In this document: positions 8,779-15,635 of the stretch, piece by piece
How positions within the stretch are numbered: the first letter of the stretch is position 1
How the letters are laid out: each line of letters begins with the position of its first letter
NCBI GenBank assembly: GCA_023458215.1
Contig: JAEXAJ010000081.1
Coordinates: forward strand, 1 to 15,982
DNA length: 15,982 nt
Reading direction: 5' to 3'
From: Bacteroidota bacterium
Lineage (GTDB): Bacteria; Bacteroidota; Bacteroidia; Bacteroidales; Bacteroidaceae
Notes under the pieces: generated by a model
Database searches by the model: none
What the model saw: the letters and a program-made list of their open reading frames with translations, nothing else
Told to the model about the DNA's origin: nothing
Translations under genes and position numbers: made by a program

Positions 8779-9684
8779 CTTTTTCCCTTCCCGCTCGAAA
8801 TCTTTGCGCGACTTGCTTTGAGTCACGATATATACGCCGAGGAATACCAAGGCAATGGCAATCCCTTTCTCCAGATTAAACGTGCCCATTCCTAATAGGA
8901 TGGCGGCGGTTGAGGCTACAATCGGTTGCATGTAGTTGTACATGCTCACTACGGTGGGGCGCATCAGCCTTTGTGCAGTCATGATGAAAATATAGGCTAG
9001 GAAACTACCACCCACAACGACATAACTCACTTGCAGGAATGCTGCCGTAGAGATGCCGTTCCACTCGATAGCTGCCACATCGCGGTAAGAGAAAGGAATG
9101 TAACACAAGGAGGCATAGACAAACATCCATTTATTCAGTGTGATGGGAGAGTACTTCTGCGATAATCCCTTGAATACGGTCAGGTAGATGGAAAAGCTGA
9201 TCTGTGCTATCAGGCAGAGGAGGTCGCCGATGATACTACCGCCACTGCTGCTTGCGCTTTGGCTGCTCATGATGAGTATCAACGCTCCCATGGCTCCTAC
9301 AAAGATACCCAGTACTTTCTTGTTTGTAATAGGTTCTTTCAGATACAGGGCGGCAACAATCATGGTGACTATGGGCAAGGTGGTTGTTACAATGGAAGCA
9401 TCTATGGGTGAGGTGAGGGATAATCCGAAGATATAGACTCCCTGATTGAAGACCAGTGCAAACAAAGACGCAAAGAATATCTTCAGCATGTCCCGGTGGT
9501 CTACTTGTTCTTGTTTGCAGAATGCAGAAAGCAGCCAGAAGCAGGCAGCCGCGCCTACCATGCGGAAAGTAGTTACGGATAGCGGGGAGAATTCTGCCAA
9601 GGCCGATTTGCCGATGGGAGCCATCAATCCCCATAATATATTTGCCGAGAGGGCGAACACATGCCCTTGTATGTTCTTGTTCAT
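8773..9684 (-). CDS. EamA/DMT-superfamily transporter
   Basis: This 303-residue inner-membrane protein has two EamA repeats and about ten hydrophobic segments. The first repeat begins at residues 8-25 (ALSANILWGLMAPIGKSAL). It ends with the typical LPIVTMIVAALYLKEPI (about 103-119) and a GIFVGAMGALILI helix. The second repeat starts near 152 and contains SMYNYMQPIVASTAAILLG (about 247-265). Members export amino acids, nucleobases or other small metabolites; the substrate cannot be read from sequence. The Lys/Arg-rich tail (KSRKDFEREGKKL) is cytoplasmic. It is monocistronic, convergent with the Crp-type gene and divergent from the ATPase gene. Confidence 0.93.
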   Translation of the reverse strand: MNKNIQGHVFALSANILWGLMAPIGKSALAEFSPLSVTTFRMVGAAACFWLLSAFCKQEQVDHRDMLKIFFASLFALVFNQGVYIFGLSLTSPIDASIVTTTLPIVTMIVAALYLKEPITNKKVLGIFVGAMGALILIMSSQSASSSGGSIIGDLLCLIAQISFSIYLTVFKGLSQKYSPITLNKWMFVYASLCYIPFSYRDVAAIEWNGISTAAFLQVSYVVVGGSFLAYIFIMTAQRLMRPTVVSMYNYMQPIVASTAAILLGMGTFNLEKGIAIALVFLGVYIVTQSKSRKDFEREGKKL

Positions 9685-9773
9685 GACCGTATGTTTAGGG
9701 TATAAAGCTTCTGATGTCCCGGTGAAGTTTGCTCTTTGAGGGGAACATAACTTCCTCTTATCAAAAATCCCTG

Positions 9774-9781
9774 CAAAGGTA
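9774..9781 (-). promoter_or_regulatory. Candidate -7 element of the EamA gene
   Basis: On the minus strand this reads TACCTTTG, a full match to TAnnTTTG, followed by GCAGGG, as at many Bacteroides promoters. No convincing TTG was found 19-21 nt upstream. Transcription from here would give a leader of about 80 nt. Confidence 0.45.
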
Positions 9782-9808
9782 GTTAATTTCTCAAACCCTT
9801 TCTTTATA

Positions 9809-9840
9809 TTTGCTTCTACTTTCTGTTAGTCCTATATTTG
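9809..9840 (+). promoter_or_regulatory. Strong Bacteroides-type promoter for the ATPase gene
   Basis: TTTG (9809-9812) lies 20 nt upstream of TATATTTG (9833-9840), a full match to the TTTG-N19-21-TAnnTTTG consensus. Transcription should begin near 9847, only about 16 nt before the ATG at 9863. The same 8-mer TATATTTG also occurs at 9805-9812. This supports the ATPase gene as the first gene of its own unit. Confidence 0.65.
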
Positions 9841-9862
9841 TTTCCACTTAAAGCGAGAATTT

Positions 9863-10693
9863 ATGGAAGTACAAGCCAATTACATCAAGCATATCGAAAT
9901 ACATGGATTGTGGCATCGGTATAATATAGCTTGGGATTTGCGTCCCGATGTGAATATTCTTTCCGGCATCAATGGAGTGGGGAAGACTACTATTCTGAAC
10001 CGTTCGGTGGTTTACCTCGAACAAACTACGGGAGAAGTGAAAAGTGACGAGAAGAATGGAGTGCATGTCTTCTTTGATAATCCCGAGGCCACTTATATCC
10101 CTTATGATGTAATCCGTAGCTACGACCGTCCGCTTATCATGGGCGATTTCACCGCCCGCATGGCCGACCCCGAAGTGAAGTCGGAACTTGACTGGCAGAT
10201 ATATCTCCTCCAACGCCGCTTTCTGGATTACCAAGTGAACATTGGCAACAAGATGATAGAGTTACTGAACGGAGATGAGGAACAGCGCTCCCGTGCCTCT
10301 TCTCTCTCCGTGCCTAAGCGTAAGTTTCAGGATATGATTGACGAATTATTCAGTTATACCCGCAAGAAGATAGACCGTAAGAGCAACACCATCCTCTTTT
10401 ATCAGGATGAAGAGCAACTGTCTCCCTACAAATTGTCGTCGGGCGAGAAACAAATGCTGGTCATACTGCTCACCGTACTTGTGCGCGATGATAGTCATTG
10501 TGTCCTTTTCATGGATGAGCCGGAAGCTTCACTGCACATCGAGTGGCAACAGAAACTTATAGGCATGATACGTGAACTCAACCCTAATCTACAACTTATC
10601 CTTACCACTCATTCGCCCGCCGTCATCATGGAAGGCTGGCTGGATGCGGTGACGGAGGTAAGCGAGATCACTACAGTGATTAGTGATAAGTGA
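9863..10693 (+). CDS. ABC-type AAA ATPase (AAA_21/AAA_15-like), AriA-like candidate
   Basis: The 276-residue cytoplasmic ATPase has a Walker A GINGVGKT (35-42), an ABC-type signature LSSGEKQ (191-197), a Walker B with catalytic Glu (CVLFMDEPE, 213-221), a D-loop region SLHIEW and an H-loop TTHSP (248-252). A mostly helical, charged insert (about 100-170) lies between Walker A and the signature. This layout is that of SMC/Rad50-like ATPases of OLD and PARIS AriA type, with no membrane segments or transporter partner. It is followed by a DUF4435 protein, the same domain pairing as AriA-AriB, but AriA proteins are considerably longer. The last residues (roughly TVISDK plus the stop) are encoded by the heptad repeat element, so the C-terminus may have been reshaped by it. 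An alternative is a conserved housekeeping ATPase of unknown role. Confidence 0.85.
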   Translation: MEVQANYIKHIEIHGLWHRYNIAWDLRPDVNILSGINGVGKTTILNRSVVYLEQTTGEVKSDEKNGVHVFFDNPEATYIPYDVIRSYDRPLIMGDFTARMADPEVKSELDWQIYLLQRRFLDYQVNIGNKMIELLNGDEEQRSRASSLSVPKRKFQDMIDELFSYTRKKIDRKSNTILFYQDEEQLSPYKLSSGEKQMLVILLTVLVRDDSHCVLFMDEPEASLHIEWQQKLIGMIRELNPNLQLILTTHSPAVIMEGWLDAVTEVSEITTVISDK

Positions 10694-10786
10694 TTAGTGA
10701 TTTGTTGATGATTTCTTGTTATATGCGTCATGTAATCCTAAGGTACAAACTAATCACTAACCACTAATCACTAACCACTAATCACT
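10675..10786. repeat. Heptad inverted-repeat element (copy 2), between the ATPase and DUF4435 genes
   Basis: The left arm (10675-10709) is AGTGATT, AGTGATA, AGTGATT, AGTGATT, then TGTTGAT. The right arm (10752-10786) is five units: AATCACT, AACCACT, AATCACT, AACCACT, AATCACT. The arms are complementary with a few mismatches and the loop is about 42 nt. The left arm overlaps the last 19 nt of the ATPase gene, including its stop. The plan matches copy 1 at 6968-7054: four 7-nt units, then the same TGTTGAT. The right arm has one more unit than the left, and its expected ATCAACA end is degenerate. Confidence 0.9.
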
Positions 10787-10798
10787 ATTTCTTATTCC

Positions 10799-11803
10799 GT
10801 GGCAACTTCTTTAAAAAATAATCTTACTTCGGCCTATTTGGACGCCGCTCGCAAGCTTTCGCCGAAGAAAGCCCGCAGACGTATTGTGGCGTATGTGGAG
10901 AGTTATGATGATGTAGCTTTCTGGCGCACATTATTGGCTGAGTTTGAAAGCGAGGAACGTTATTTTCAGGTAATGCTGCCCTCGGCTACCTCGTTGGCTA
11001 AAGGGAAGAAAATGGTACTGATGAATACGTTGAATACAGCAGAATTGGGTCGTAGCCTGATAGCTTGTGTGGATAGCGATTATGACTTCTTGTTGCAGGG
11101 AGCCACCAATGTATCCCGAAAGATAAACCGTAACCCTTATATCTTTCAGACATACGGGTATGCCATTGAAAATTTCCATTGTTTTGCTGAAACGCTGCGG
11201 GAGGTTTGCGTGCAATCTACGTTGAACGACCGCTTTATTCTGGACTTTCCCGCATTCCTGAAACGCTACTCACAAATAGCTTATCCATTGTTCCTGTGGA
11301 ATGTATGGTTCTATCGCCAGCGTGATACGCACACCTTTCCAATGTACGATTTCAATGCGTGTGTACGCTTGCAGGATGTGAATATCCGCCATCCTTACAG
11401 TTGTCTGGAAGAGATGCAACGCTCGGTATCGGCAAAGCTTTCCGAATTGCAAACTCGTTTTCCGCAGCACATAGCGAGTGTGGAGCATCTGAAAGAAGAC
11501 TTGCAGAAGTTGGGGTTGACGCCCGATACTACTTATCTCTATATACAAGGACATCACATCATGGATAGTGTGGTACTGAAGATTCTGATACCCATCTGCA
11601 CGGTTCTGCGCCGCGAACGGGAACAGGAAATAAAGCGGTTGGCAGAACATAACGAACAGTTCCGCAATGAATTTACCGGTTATGAGAACAGTCAGGTCAA
11701 TGTAGCGCTAATGTTAAAGAAAAACAGTGGTTACAAGAACCTTTACCTCTACCAGTGGTTGAAAGAAGATATAAAGGAGTTTCTGGAGAGGGAGAAACTT
11801 TGA
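10799..11803 (+). CDS. DUF4435 / TOPRIM-like protein, AriB-like candidate
   Basis: The start is GTG at 10799: stops close the frame upstream, and the next Met (residue 59) would remove the conserved first motif. The 334-residue protein shows the DUF4435 pattern: IVAYVESYDDVAFW (29-42) with the acidic TOPRIM-type Glu34 and Asp37/38, LAKGKKMVL (66-74), LIACVDSDYDFL (87-98) with Asp92/94/96, and QTYGYAIENFHCF (117-129). Near 247-258 there is LYIQGHHIMDSV. TOPRIM folds bind metal and cut or join nucleic acid, and in PARIS the AriB DUF4435 subunit is the toxic nuclease released by AriA. The preceding ATPase gene makes that comparison natural. The 105-nt gap with a hairpin repeat means the two genes are not tightly coupled. 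The domain call is good; the defence role is inferred. Confidence 0.82.
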   Translation: MATSLKNNLTSAYLDAARKLSPKKARRRIVAYVESYDDVAFWRTLLAEFESEERYFQVMLPSATSLAKGKKMVLMNTLNTAELGRSLIACVDSDYDFLLQGATNVSRKINRNPYIFQTYGYAIENFHCFAETLREVCVQSTLNDRFILDFPAFLKRYSQIAYPLFLWNVWFYRQRDTHTFPMYDFNACVRLQDVNIRHPYSCLEEMQRSVSAKLSELQTRFPQHIASVEHLKEDLQKLGLTPDTTYLYIQGHHIMDSVVLKILIPICTVLRREREQEIKRLAEHNEQFRNEFTGYENSQVNVALMLKKNSGYKNLYLYQWLKEDIKEFLEREKL

Positions 11804-11898
11804 GTAAGACTAATTAAGTATTGAATAGTAATTGAATGATAATTTACCAGTCTGCTTGATTCCTGTTTATGTTACAAACTTAATCTAAATAATCGTTT

Positions 11899-13152
11899 AT
11901 GGATATATTGAGAAATATAGATGAGCTTCTTATTTCCTGGGGAATGATCCCCTCTTTAGCAAAAGCACTCGATCAGTATGTGGCCTTTGCCCTGGTTTTG
12001 ATTATCGCCTTTGCGGCAGATGCGATATGCAGGCATATCCTGTTGAAAGCAGTGGCACATCTGGTGAAGAAGACAAAGGCCACATGGGACGATATCGTGT
12101 TCAATCATAGAGTAATGGTGCATGTGAGCCGCATGGTTGCCCCGATTATTATCTTCATATTTGTCCCTGTGGCATTTGCGGATATCAATTCCACTACATT
12201 GGCCTTTTTGCAGCGCATCTGCCTGATCTATATTATTATCACCTTCCTTAGTTTTATTAACTCCCTTCTGAAAGCGGTCTATACCGTATATAGCGAGAAG
12301 GAGCAACTTCGCGACCGACCGTTGAAAGGTATGCTGCAAACAGTTCAGGTGATCCTTTGGTTTGTAGGAGCTATTATCGTGGTGAGTATTCTCATTAATA
12401 AATCGCCCGTATCCTTGCTGGCAGGCTTGGGCGCTTCGGCCGCCATCTTGATGCTGGTATTCAAGGACAGCATCATGGGCTTTGTCTCCGGCGTGCAGCT
12501 TTCTGCCAACGATATGCTGAAGGTGGGCGACTGGATTGCGATGCCCAAATACGGTGCCGACGGTACGGTGATAGAAGTAACCCTGGCTACCGTAAAGGTG
12601 CGCAACTGGGACAATACCATTACCACTATCCCCCCTTATCTGCTTGTCAGCGACTCTTTTCAGAACTGGCGAGGCATGCAGGAGAGTGGCGGACGCCGCG
12701 TCAAACGTTCCATCAACATCGACATGACCAGCGTCAAGTTCTGTACCCCCGAGATGCTGGAGAAGTATCGAAAGATCCAACTGCTGGCTGATTACGTAGA
12801 GAAGACGGAACAGGTGGTAGAGGAGTACAATAAGGAGCATGACATAGATAACTCTATCCTTGTGAATGGTCGCCGTCAAACCAACCTCGGCGTGTTTCGC
12901 GCTTATCTGACTGCCTACCTGAAAAGCCTTCCTGCCGTAAACCAGCAACTCACCTGCATGGTGCGCCAGTTGCAACCCACCGATCATGGTATTCCGATGG
13001 AACTTTATTTCTTCTGTGCCATCAAGGACTGGATACCTTACGAGAGTGTTCAAGCCGATGTCTTCGACCATGTACTGGCCATCATTCCCGAATTCGACTT
13101 GCAGGTGTTCCAGTCGCCGTCGGGCAGGGACTTTCAGAAGGCTTTCTCCTGA
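11899..13152 (+). CDS. Mechanosensitive channel, MscS family, YbdG (MscM)-like
   Basis: The 417-residue inner-membrane protein has about five hydrophobic segments (roughly 26-45, 75-94, 107-125, 148-167, 172-190). The last is the Gly/Ala-rich pore helix LLAGLGASAAILMLVFKDSI, continuing to GFVSGVQL. The MscS beta domain follows (VGDWIAMPKYGADGTVIEV, 209-227; TIPPYLLVSDSFQNW, 243-257). The stretch NWRGMQESGGRRVKRSINID (256-275) and the overall length match E. coli YbdG, the miniconductance-type channel that responds to mild osmotic downshock. The ATG at 11899 fits the usual N-terminus. The 95-nt upstream gap shows no consensus promoter, so it may be read from the DUF4435 side. A full-length antisense ORF over this gene is judged a coding shadow. 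Confidence 0.93.
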   Translation: MDILRNIDELLISWGMIPSLAKALDQYVAFALVLIIAFAADAICRHILLKAVAHLVKKTKATWDDIVFNHRVMVHVSRMVAPIIIFIFVPVAFADINSTTLAFLQRICLIYIIITFLSFINSLLKAVYTVYSEKEQLRDRPLKGMLQTVQVILWFVGAIIVVSILINKSPVSLLAGLGASAAILMLVFKDSIMGFVSGVQLSANDMLKVGDWIAMPKYGADGTVIEVTLATVKVRNWDNTITTIPPYLLVSDSFQNWRGMQESGGRRVKRSINIDMTSVKFCTPEMLEKYRKIQLLADYVEKTEQVVEEYNKEHDIDNSILVNGRRQTNLGVFRAYLTAYLKSLPAVNQQLTCMVRQLQPTDHGIPMELYFFCAIKDWIPYESVQADVFDHVLAIIPEFDLQVFQSPSGRDFQKAFS

Positions 13153-13186
13153 TAAGAAGATCCGGCATTCACTTTCAGCGTAAATA

Positions 13187-13219
13187 AGTCCTATACCCAT
13201 TGGATTTCTCCTTAGGACT
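13187..13219 (+). promoter_or_regulatory. Dyad symmetry around the -33 region of the HU-related gene promoter
   Basis: AGTCCTA (13187-13193) and TAGGACT (13213-13219) are exact reverse complements, 19 nt apart, and enclose the predicted -33 element. They could be an operator, or a weak hairpin ending the channel transcript. Only the symmetry is directly visible. Confidence 0.4.
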
Positions 13220-13230
13220 GAGTACCTTTG
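13200..13230 (+). promoter_or_regulatory. Bacteroides-type promoter upstream of the repeat array and HU-related gene
   Basis: TTGG (13200-13203) stands 19 nt before TACCTTTG (13223-13230), a full match to TAnnTTTG. Transcription would begin near 13237 and run through the 23-nt tandem array, giving a leader of about 220 nt before the ATG at 13457. No equally good promoter was seen after the array. Confidence 0.6.
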
Positions 13231-13378
13231 AGTCGTATACTGAGAGGTCACTACATCCGCACCTTTTCTCCGAAAACATCCGGGTCTTTTACCCCAAAAC
13301 ATCCGGATCTTTTGGGTGAAAAGATCCCCATCTTTTGGGGTAAAACATCCGGGTGTTTTGGGTGCTCACTATACGACT
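13231..13378. repeat. Five-unit 23-nt tandem array inside a flanking inverted repeat
   Basis: Four units of exactly 23 nt lie at 13273-13295, 13296-13318, 13319-13341 and 13342-13364. A degenerate fifth unit sits at 13250-13272. The clear units follow AAAA-(C/G)ATCC-NN-(A/G)T-(C/G)-TTTT, then a G- or C-rich linker (GGGTG, GGGGT or ACCCC), so each is itself nearly palindromic. The array is bounded by AGTCGTATACTGAG (13231-13244) and CTCACTATACGACT (13365-13378), complementary at 13 of 14 positions. In RNA this could form a long, multi-branched leader structure. The rest of the 13153-13456 gap holds the promoter and an AAGGAG ribosome-binding site and no credible gene. Confidence 0.9.
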
Positions 13379-13442
13379 GTGAGGGGCTAAGTCCCAGTAT
13401 GTGCCGGGTTCGGTATAGGCTTGTGGGGCTCTGCTAATAAAT

Positions 13443-13448
13443 AAGGAG
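13443..13448 (+). promoter_or_regulatory. Shine-Dalgarno site of the HU-related gene
   Basis: AAGGAG lies 8 nt before the ATG at 13457 and supports that start. Such a clear site is unusual in this window, where most genes have AT-rich leaders without one, and suggests strong translation. Confidence 0.6.
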
Positions 13449-13456
13449 AAAATAGA

Positions 13457-13885
13457 ATGGCAATGAATTACGTCGTCCGCAAAAAGGTGGACAAGAGTGG
13501 AGGGAAAGAAGTGGTGCGCTACTATGCCGCATCGAAAGTGGTGCAACCCGAACCGGTGAGCAACGATGAACTGGCCGCACGGTTGGCGGAACGGAGTTCG
13601 TTGCAGACGGGCGATGCGCAGTCCGTACTGGTGCAGCTGCCGGACATTATAGCCGATTATCTGGCAAGCGGGCGTACGGTAAACATCAAGGGATTAGGAA
13701 ACTTTTTCCCGGCCATGACCAGCGAACCGGTAGAGCGGATAGAAGATTGCACGGCGGACAAGGTACGTATCACTCGCATCTGCTTCCGGTCGTCGAAAGA
13801 GTTCATGGCGCGCATCTACAGATATTTGGATTTGTTCAGCATGCAGGTGCATGACTTGAAGAAGGAACTGAAGAAGCGGAAGTGA
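13457..13885 (+). CDS. HU-related (HU/IHF-like) DNA-binding protein
   Basis: The 142-residue protein is a long Bacteroidetes variant of HU (histone-like HU_rel type), not the 90-residue canonical form. Helical dimerisation elements appear around 35-70 (SNDELAARLAERSSLQTGDAQSVLVQLPDIIADYL). They are followed by the HU beta core VNIKGLGNFFPAM (75-87), where GLGNF corresponds to the conserved G-x-G-x-F turn. The usual DNA-inserting Pro arm is short or altered (VERIEDCTADKVRITRICFRSS). The C-terminus is strongly basic (LKKELKKRK). Such proteins bend or coat DNA in the nucleoid, and some are accessory factors next to mobile or capsule loci. It has its own promoter, a structured repeat leader and a good ribosome-binding site, and appears monocistronic. 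Confidence 0.9.
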   Translation: MAMNYVVRKKVDKSGGKEVVRYYAASKVVQPEPVSNDELAARLAERSSLQTGDAQSVLVQLPDIIADYLASGRTVNIKGLGNFFPAMTSEPVERIEDCTADKVRITRICFRSSKEFMARIYRYLDLFSMQVHDLKKELKKRK

Positions 13886-13971
13886 AGTGCGGGAGATCAG
13901 TGGTTCTGAATATTTGTTTGCAACGAATGGATGATTCTGCTTTATTGCCCGTTACATGGCATCGCAAGCAA

Positions 13972-14014
13972 AAGAGCAGCCCGCCAACCGTCTTTGGTTG
14001 TGCAGGCTGCTCTT
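13972..14014. terminator. Hairpin terminator between convergent HU-related and lipoprotein genes
   Basis: AAGAGCAGCC (13972-13981) and GGCTGCTCTT (14005-14014) form a perfect 10-bp outer stem. CAACC (13985-13989) and GGTTG (13996-14000) form an inner stem. On the minus strand the structure lies just after the lipoprotein stop and runs into TTTTGC. It probably works in both directions. Confidence 0.75.
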
Positions 14015-14039
14015 GCCTAAATTAAGAAGCTATCGGTAA

Positions 14040-15581
14040 TTAATAGTTGGTGTTCTGTGGGTCGAAGTTCGTCCAACCTTCCAGCCAGTTGTCGCTGGCA
14101 TCGCGGAAAGCACCGATATAACCACCGTTGCCATCGGAGATGACAGTGCCGGGGCAGTAGTTCTGACCGGTATTGGCAGGGTCGGTCAAACCTAAGGCCG
14201 ATTCTTCCATCACCTTGTTGTTGATGGAGGTGGTGTATGTGCCGGCTGCATTCGTGAAGAACTCGTTAGAGAAGGATACGCGAGTGGCATCTGTAATGTT
14301 CTTGCCGTCGGCCGAATACTGGTCTTTGTAAATCTTGTTGCCGTCGCTGCCTATTACGCCCATACCGGCGAAGATGATGTTTTCCAAGGTGAACAGACCG
14401 TCTTTGGCAAATTGGGGAGTGCTGCCCTTTTCACCGTCGATAATCAGACCCACGGGATAGCCTACTGCAAGCGTGTTCTTGACGTTCAGCTTGCTGCTGC
14501 GGCGGATTTGCATGGCCGACTGGTACAGACCGAGGTCAGCGCCGTTACCGTTCATGCTGTTGCCATTGATGTAGTCGGTTGTATTGCAAGTGGCATAGTC
14601 AAAATTGTTCTTGGCAGCACCCGGGCCGATAAAGGTGACATGGCTGAAGTGAGCGCTGGTCATCGGAGTGGCGGTCGCACTGCCCGAAGCGTTGTTGTCG
14701 CTCTCGAAACCGTTACTTTGTGACTTGTCGGCAATCTTCGGGTCACGGATAGAGAGACAATACTCTACATTACCGCTGAAACCGTTGTCTGTATCAAATT
14801 CATCGTCCCAGCCCTTGTAAGCTACCAGATATTTGCAGTTCACCGTACCGCCAAACCATTCGTAAGAGTCATCGCTGGAGTAAGATACCTGAAGGTGGTC
14901 CACGGTGGTACCGCTACCTACCGAACCAAAAGTTATACCATTGATTTCCTTGTCCGGCTCAAACGGATAACCGGCAAACTCGACACGTAGATATTGGAAA
15001 ATACCGGAGTTGTCATCGGCTACCGTACCGCCGTGCTTGGTTCTCGGGCCACCTTCAATCTGTTGGTTCAGCGTACCGTTGTTGTTCGGTGCCTTGCCGC
15101 AGATAATCAAGCCGCCCCAGTCGCCGGGTTTACGTCTACCGGGTGCTTCTTCTGAGGTCATTACGATAGGTTCGTTCTTCGTACCTTTCATTTCTACATA
15201 ACCGCCCGGTTCTATGATGAGGGCGGCTTTGGTCTGCTTGTCACCTTTGATGACGGTACCTGCGGGGATGCGTAGTTTGGCTCCTTCGGCTATATATACC
15301 CAGCCTTTCAGCAAGTAAGTGCCCTTCTTCAAAGTAACATCGCCCGTGAATGAAAAGTCTTGCGTACCGTTACCCAGTTCTGTTCCTTTATTGAATAAGA
15401 TGCCTTTACTGATGGCTGTACTTCCGTTGTAAGTCACTTCGGGGTCTTTCAGGTCGTCATCTCCGCCGCCACCACCGTTACCGTCATTGTTGTCGTCGGA
15501 ACAAGCGGTCATCAGACCTCCCATTGCAATGGCTGCACACATCATAAGTGTCCAACCGAACTTTCTAATTTCAATTCTCAT
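14040..15581 (-). CDS. Surface-type lipoprotein with right-handed beta-helix, partner of the upstream TonB-dependent receptor
   Basis: The 513-residue product has a lipoprotein signal peptide with lipobox LMTAC (Cys27). After the Cys comes SDDNNDGNGGGGGDDD, an acidic, flexible stretch like the Bacteroides lipoprotein export signal that sends lipoproteins to the outer face of the outer membrane. The body has repeated short strands typical of parallel beta-helices: YLLKGWVYIAEGAKLRIPAG, then TVIKGDK, IIEPGGYVEMKGTKNEPIVMTS, and GDWGGLIICGKAP (near 153-165). No catalytic residues or SusD-type TPR helices are recognised. It lies 54 nt downstream of a TonB-dependent receptor gene on the same strand, so it probably helps capture that receptor's ligand. 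The ligand is unknown. Similar proteins are sometimes misannotated as transporters. Confidence 0.85.
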   Translation of the reverse strand: MRIEIRKFGWTLMMCAAIAMGGLMTACSDDNNDGNGGGGGDDDLKDPEVTYNGSTAISKGILFNKGTELGNGTQDFSFTGDVTLKKGTYLLKGWVYIAEGAKLRIPAGTVIKGDKQTKAALIIEPGGYVEMKGTKNEPIVMTSEEAPGRRKPGDWGGLIICGKAPNNNGTLNQQIEGGPRTKHGGTVADDNSGIFQYLRVEFAGYPFEPDKEINGITFGSVGSGTTVDHLQVSYSSDDSYEWFGGTVNCKYLVAYKGWDDEFDTDNGFSGNVEYCLSIRDPKIADKSQSNGFESDNNASGSATATPMTSAHFSHVTFIGPGAAKNNFDYATCNTTDYINGNSMNGNGADLGLYQSAMQIRRSSKLNVKNTLAVGYPVGLIIDGEKGSTPQFAKDGLFTLENIIFAGMGVIGSDGNKIYKDQYSADGKNITDATRVSFSNEFFTNAAGTYTTSINNKVMEESALGLTDPANTGQNYCPGTVISDGNGGYIGAFRDASDNWLEGWTNFDPQNTNY

Positions 15582-15635
15582 ACTTCTTAGTTTTTAAACT
15601 TGTTTTCTTAAAACTGTTAGTGTATCTCTTTATAT

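Noticed and set aside
11956..13302. A 448-codon ORF on the minus strand covering the mechanosensitive channel gene
   Set aside because: Its translation is rich in His, Gln and Cys without domain-like patterns, and it mirrors a well-conserved YbdG-type gene. It also starts inside the 23-nt repeat array. It is a codon-use shadow.
13250..13364. CRISPR array
   Set aside because: The units are directly adjacent with no unique spacers, are individually near-palindromic, and no cas genes are present.
13228..13437. Plus-strand ORF through the 23-nt repeats with recurring Lys-Thr-Ser-Gly-like peptides
   Set aside because: The peptide periodicity only reflects the DNA repeat, 23 nt is not a multiple of three, and there is no ATG start or ribosome site. 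It probably lies in an untranslated leader.
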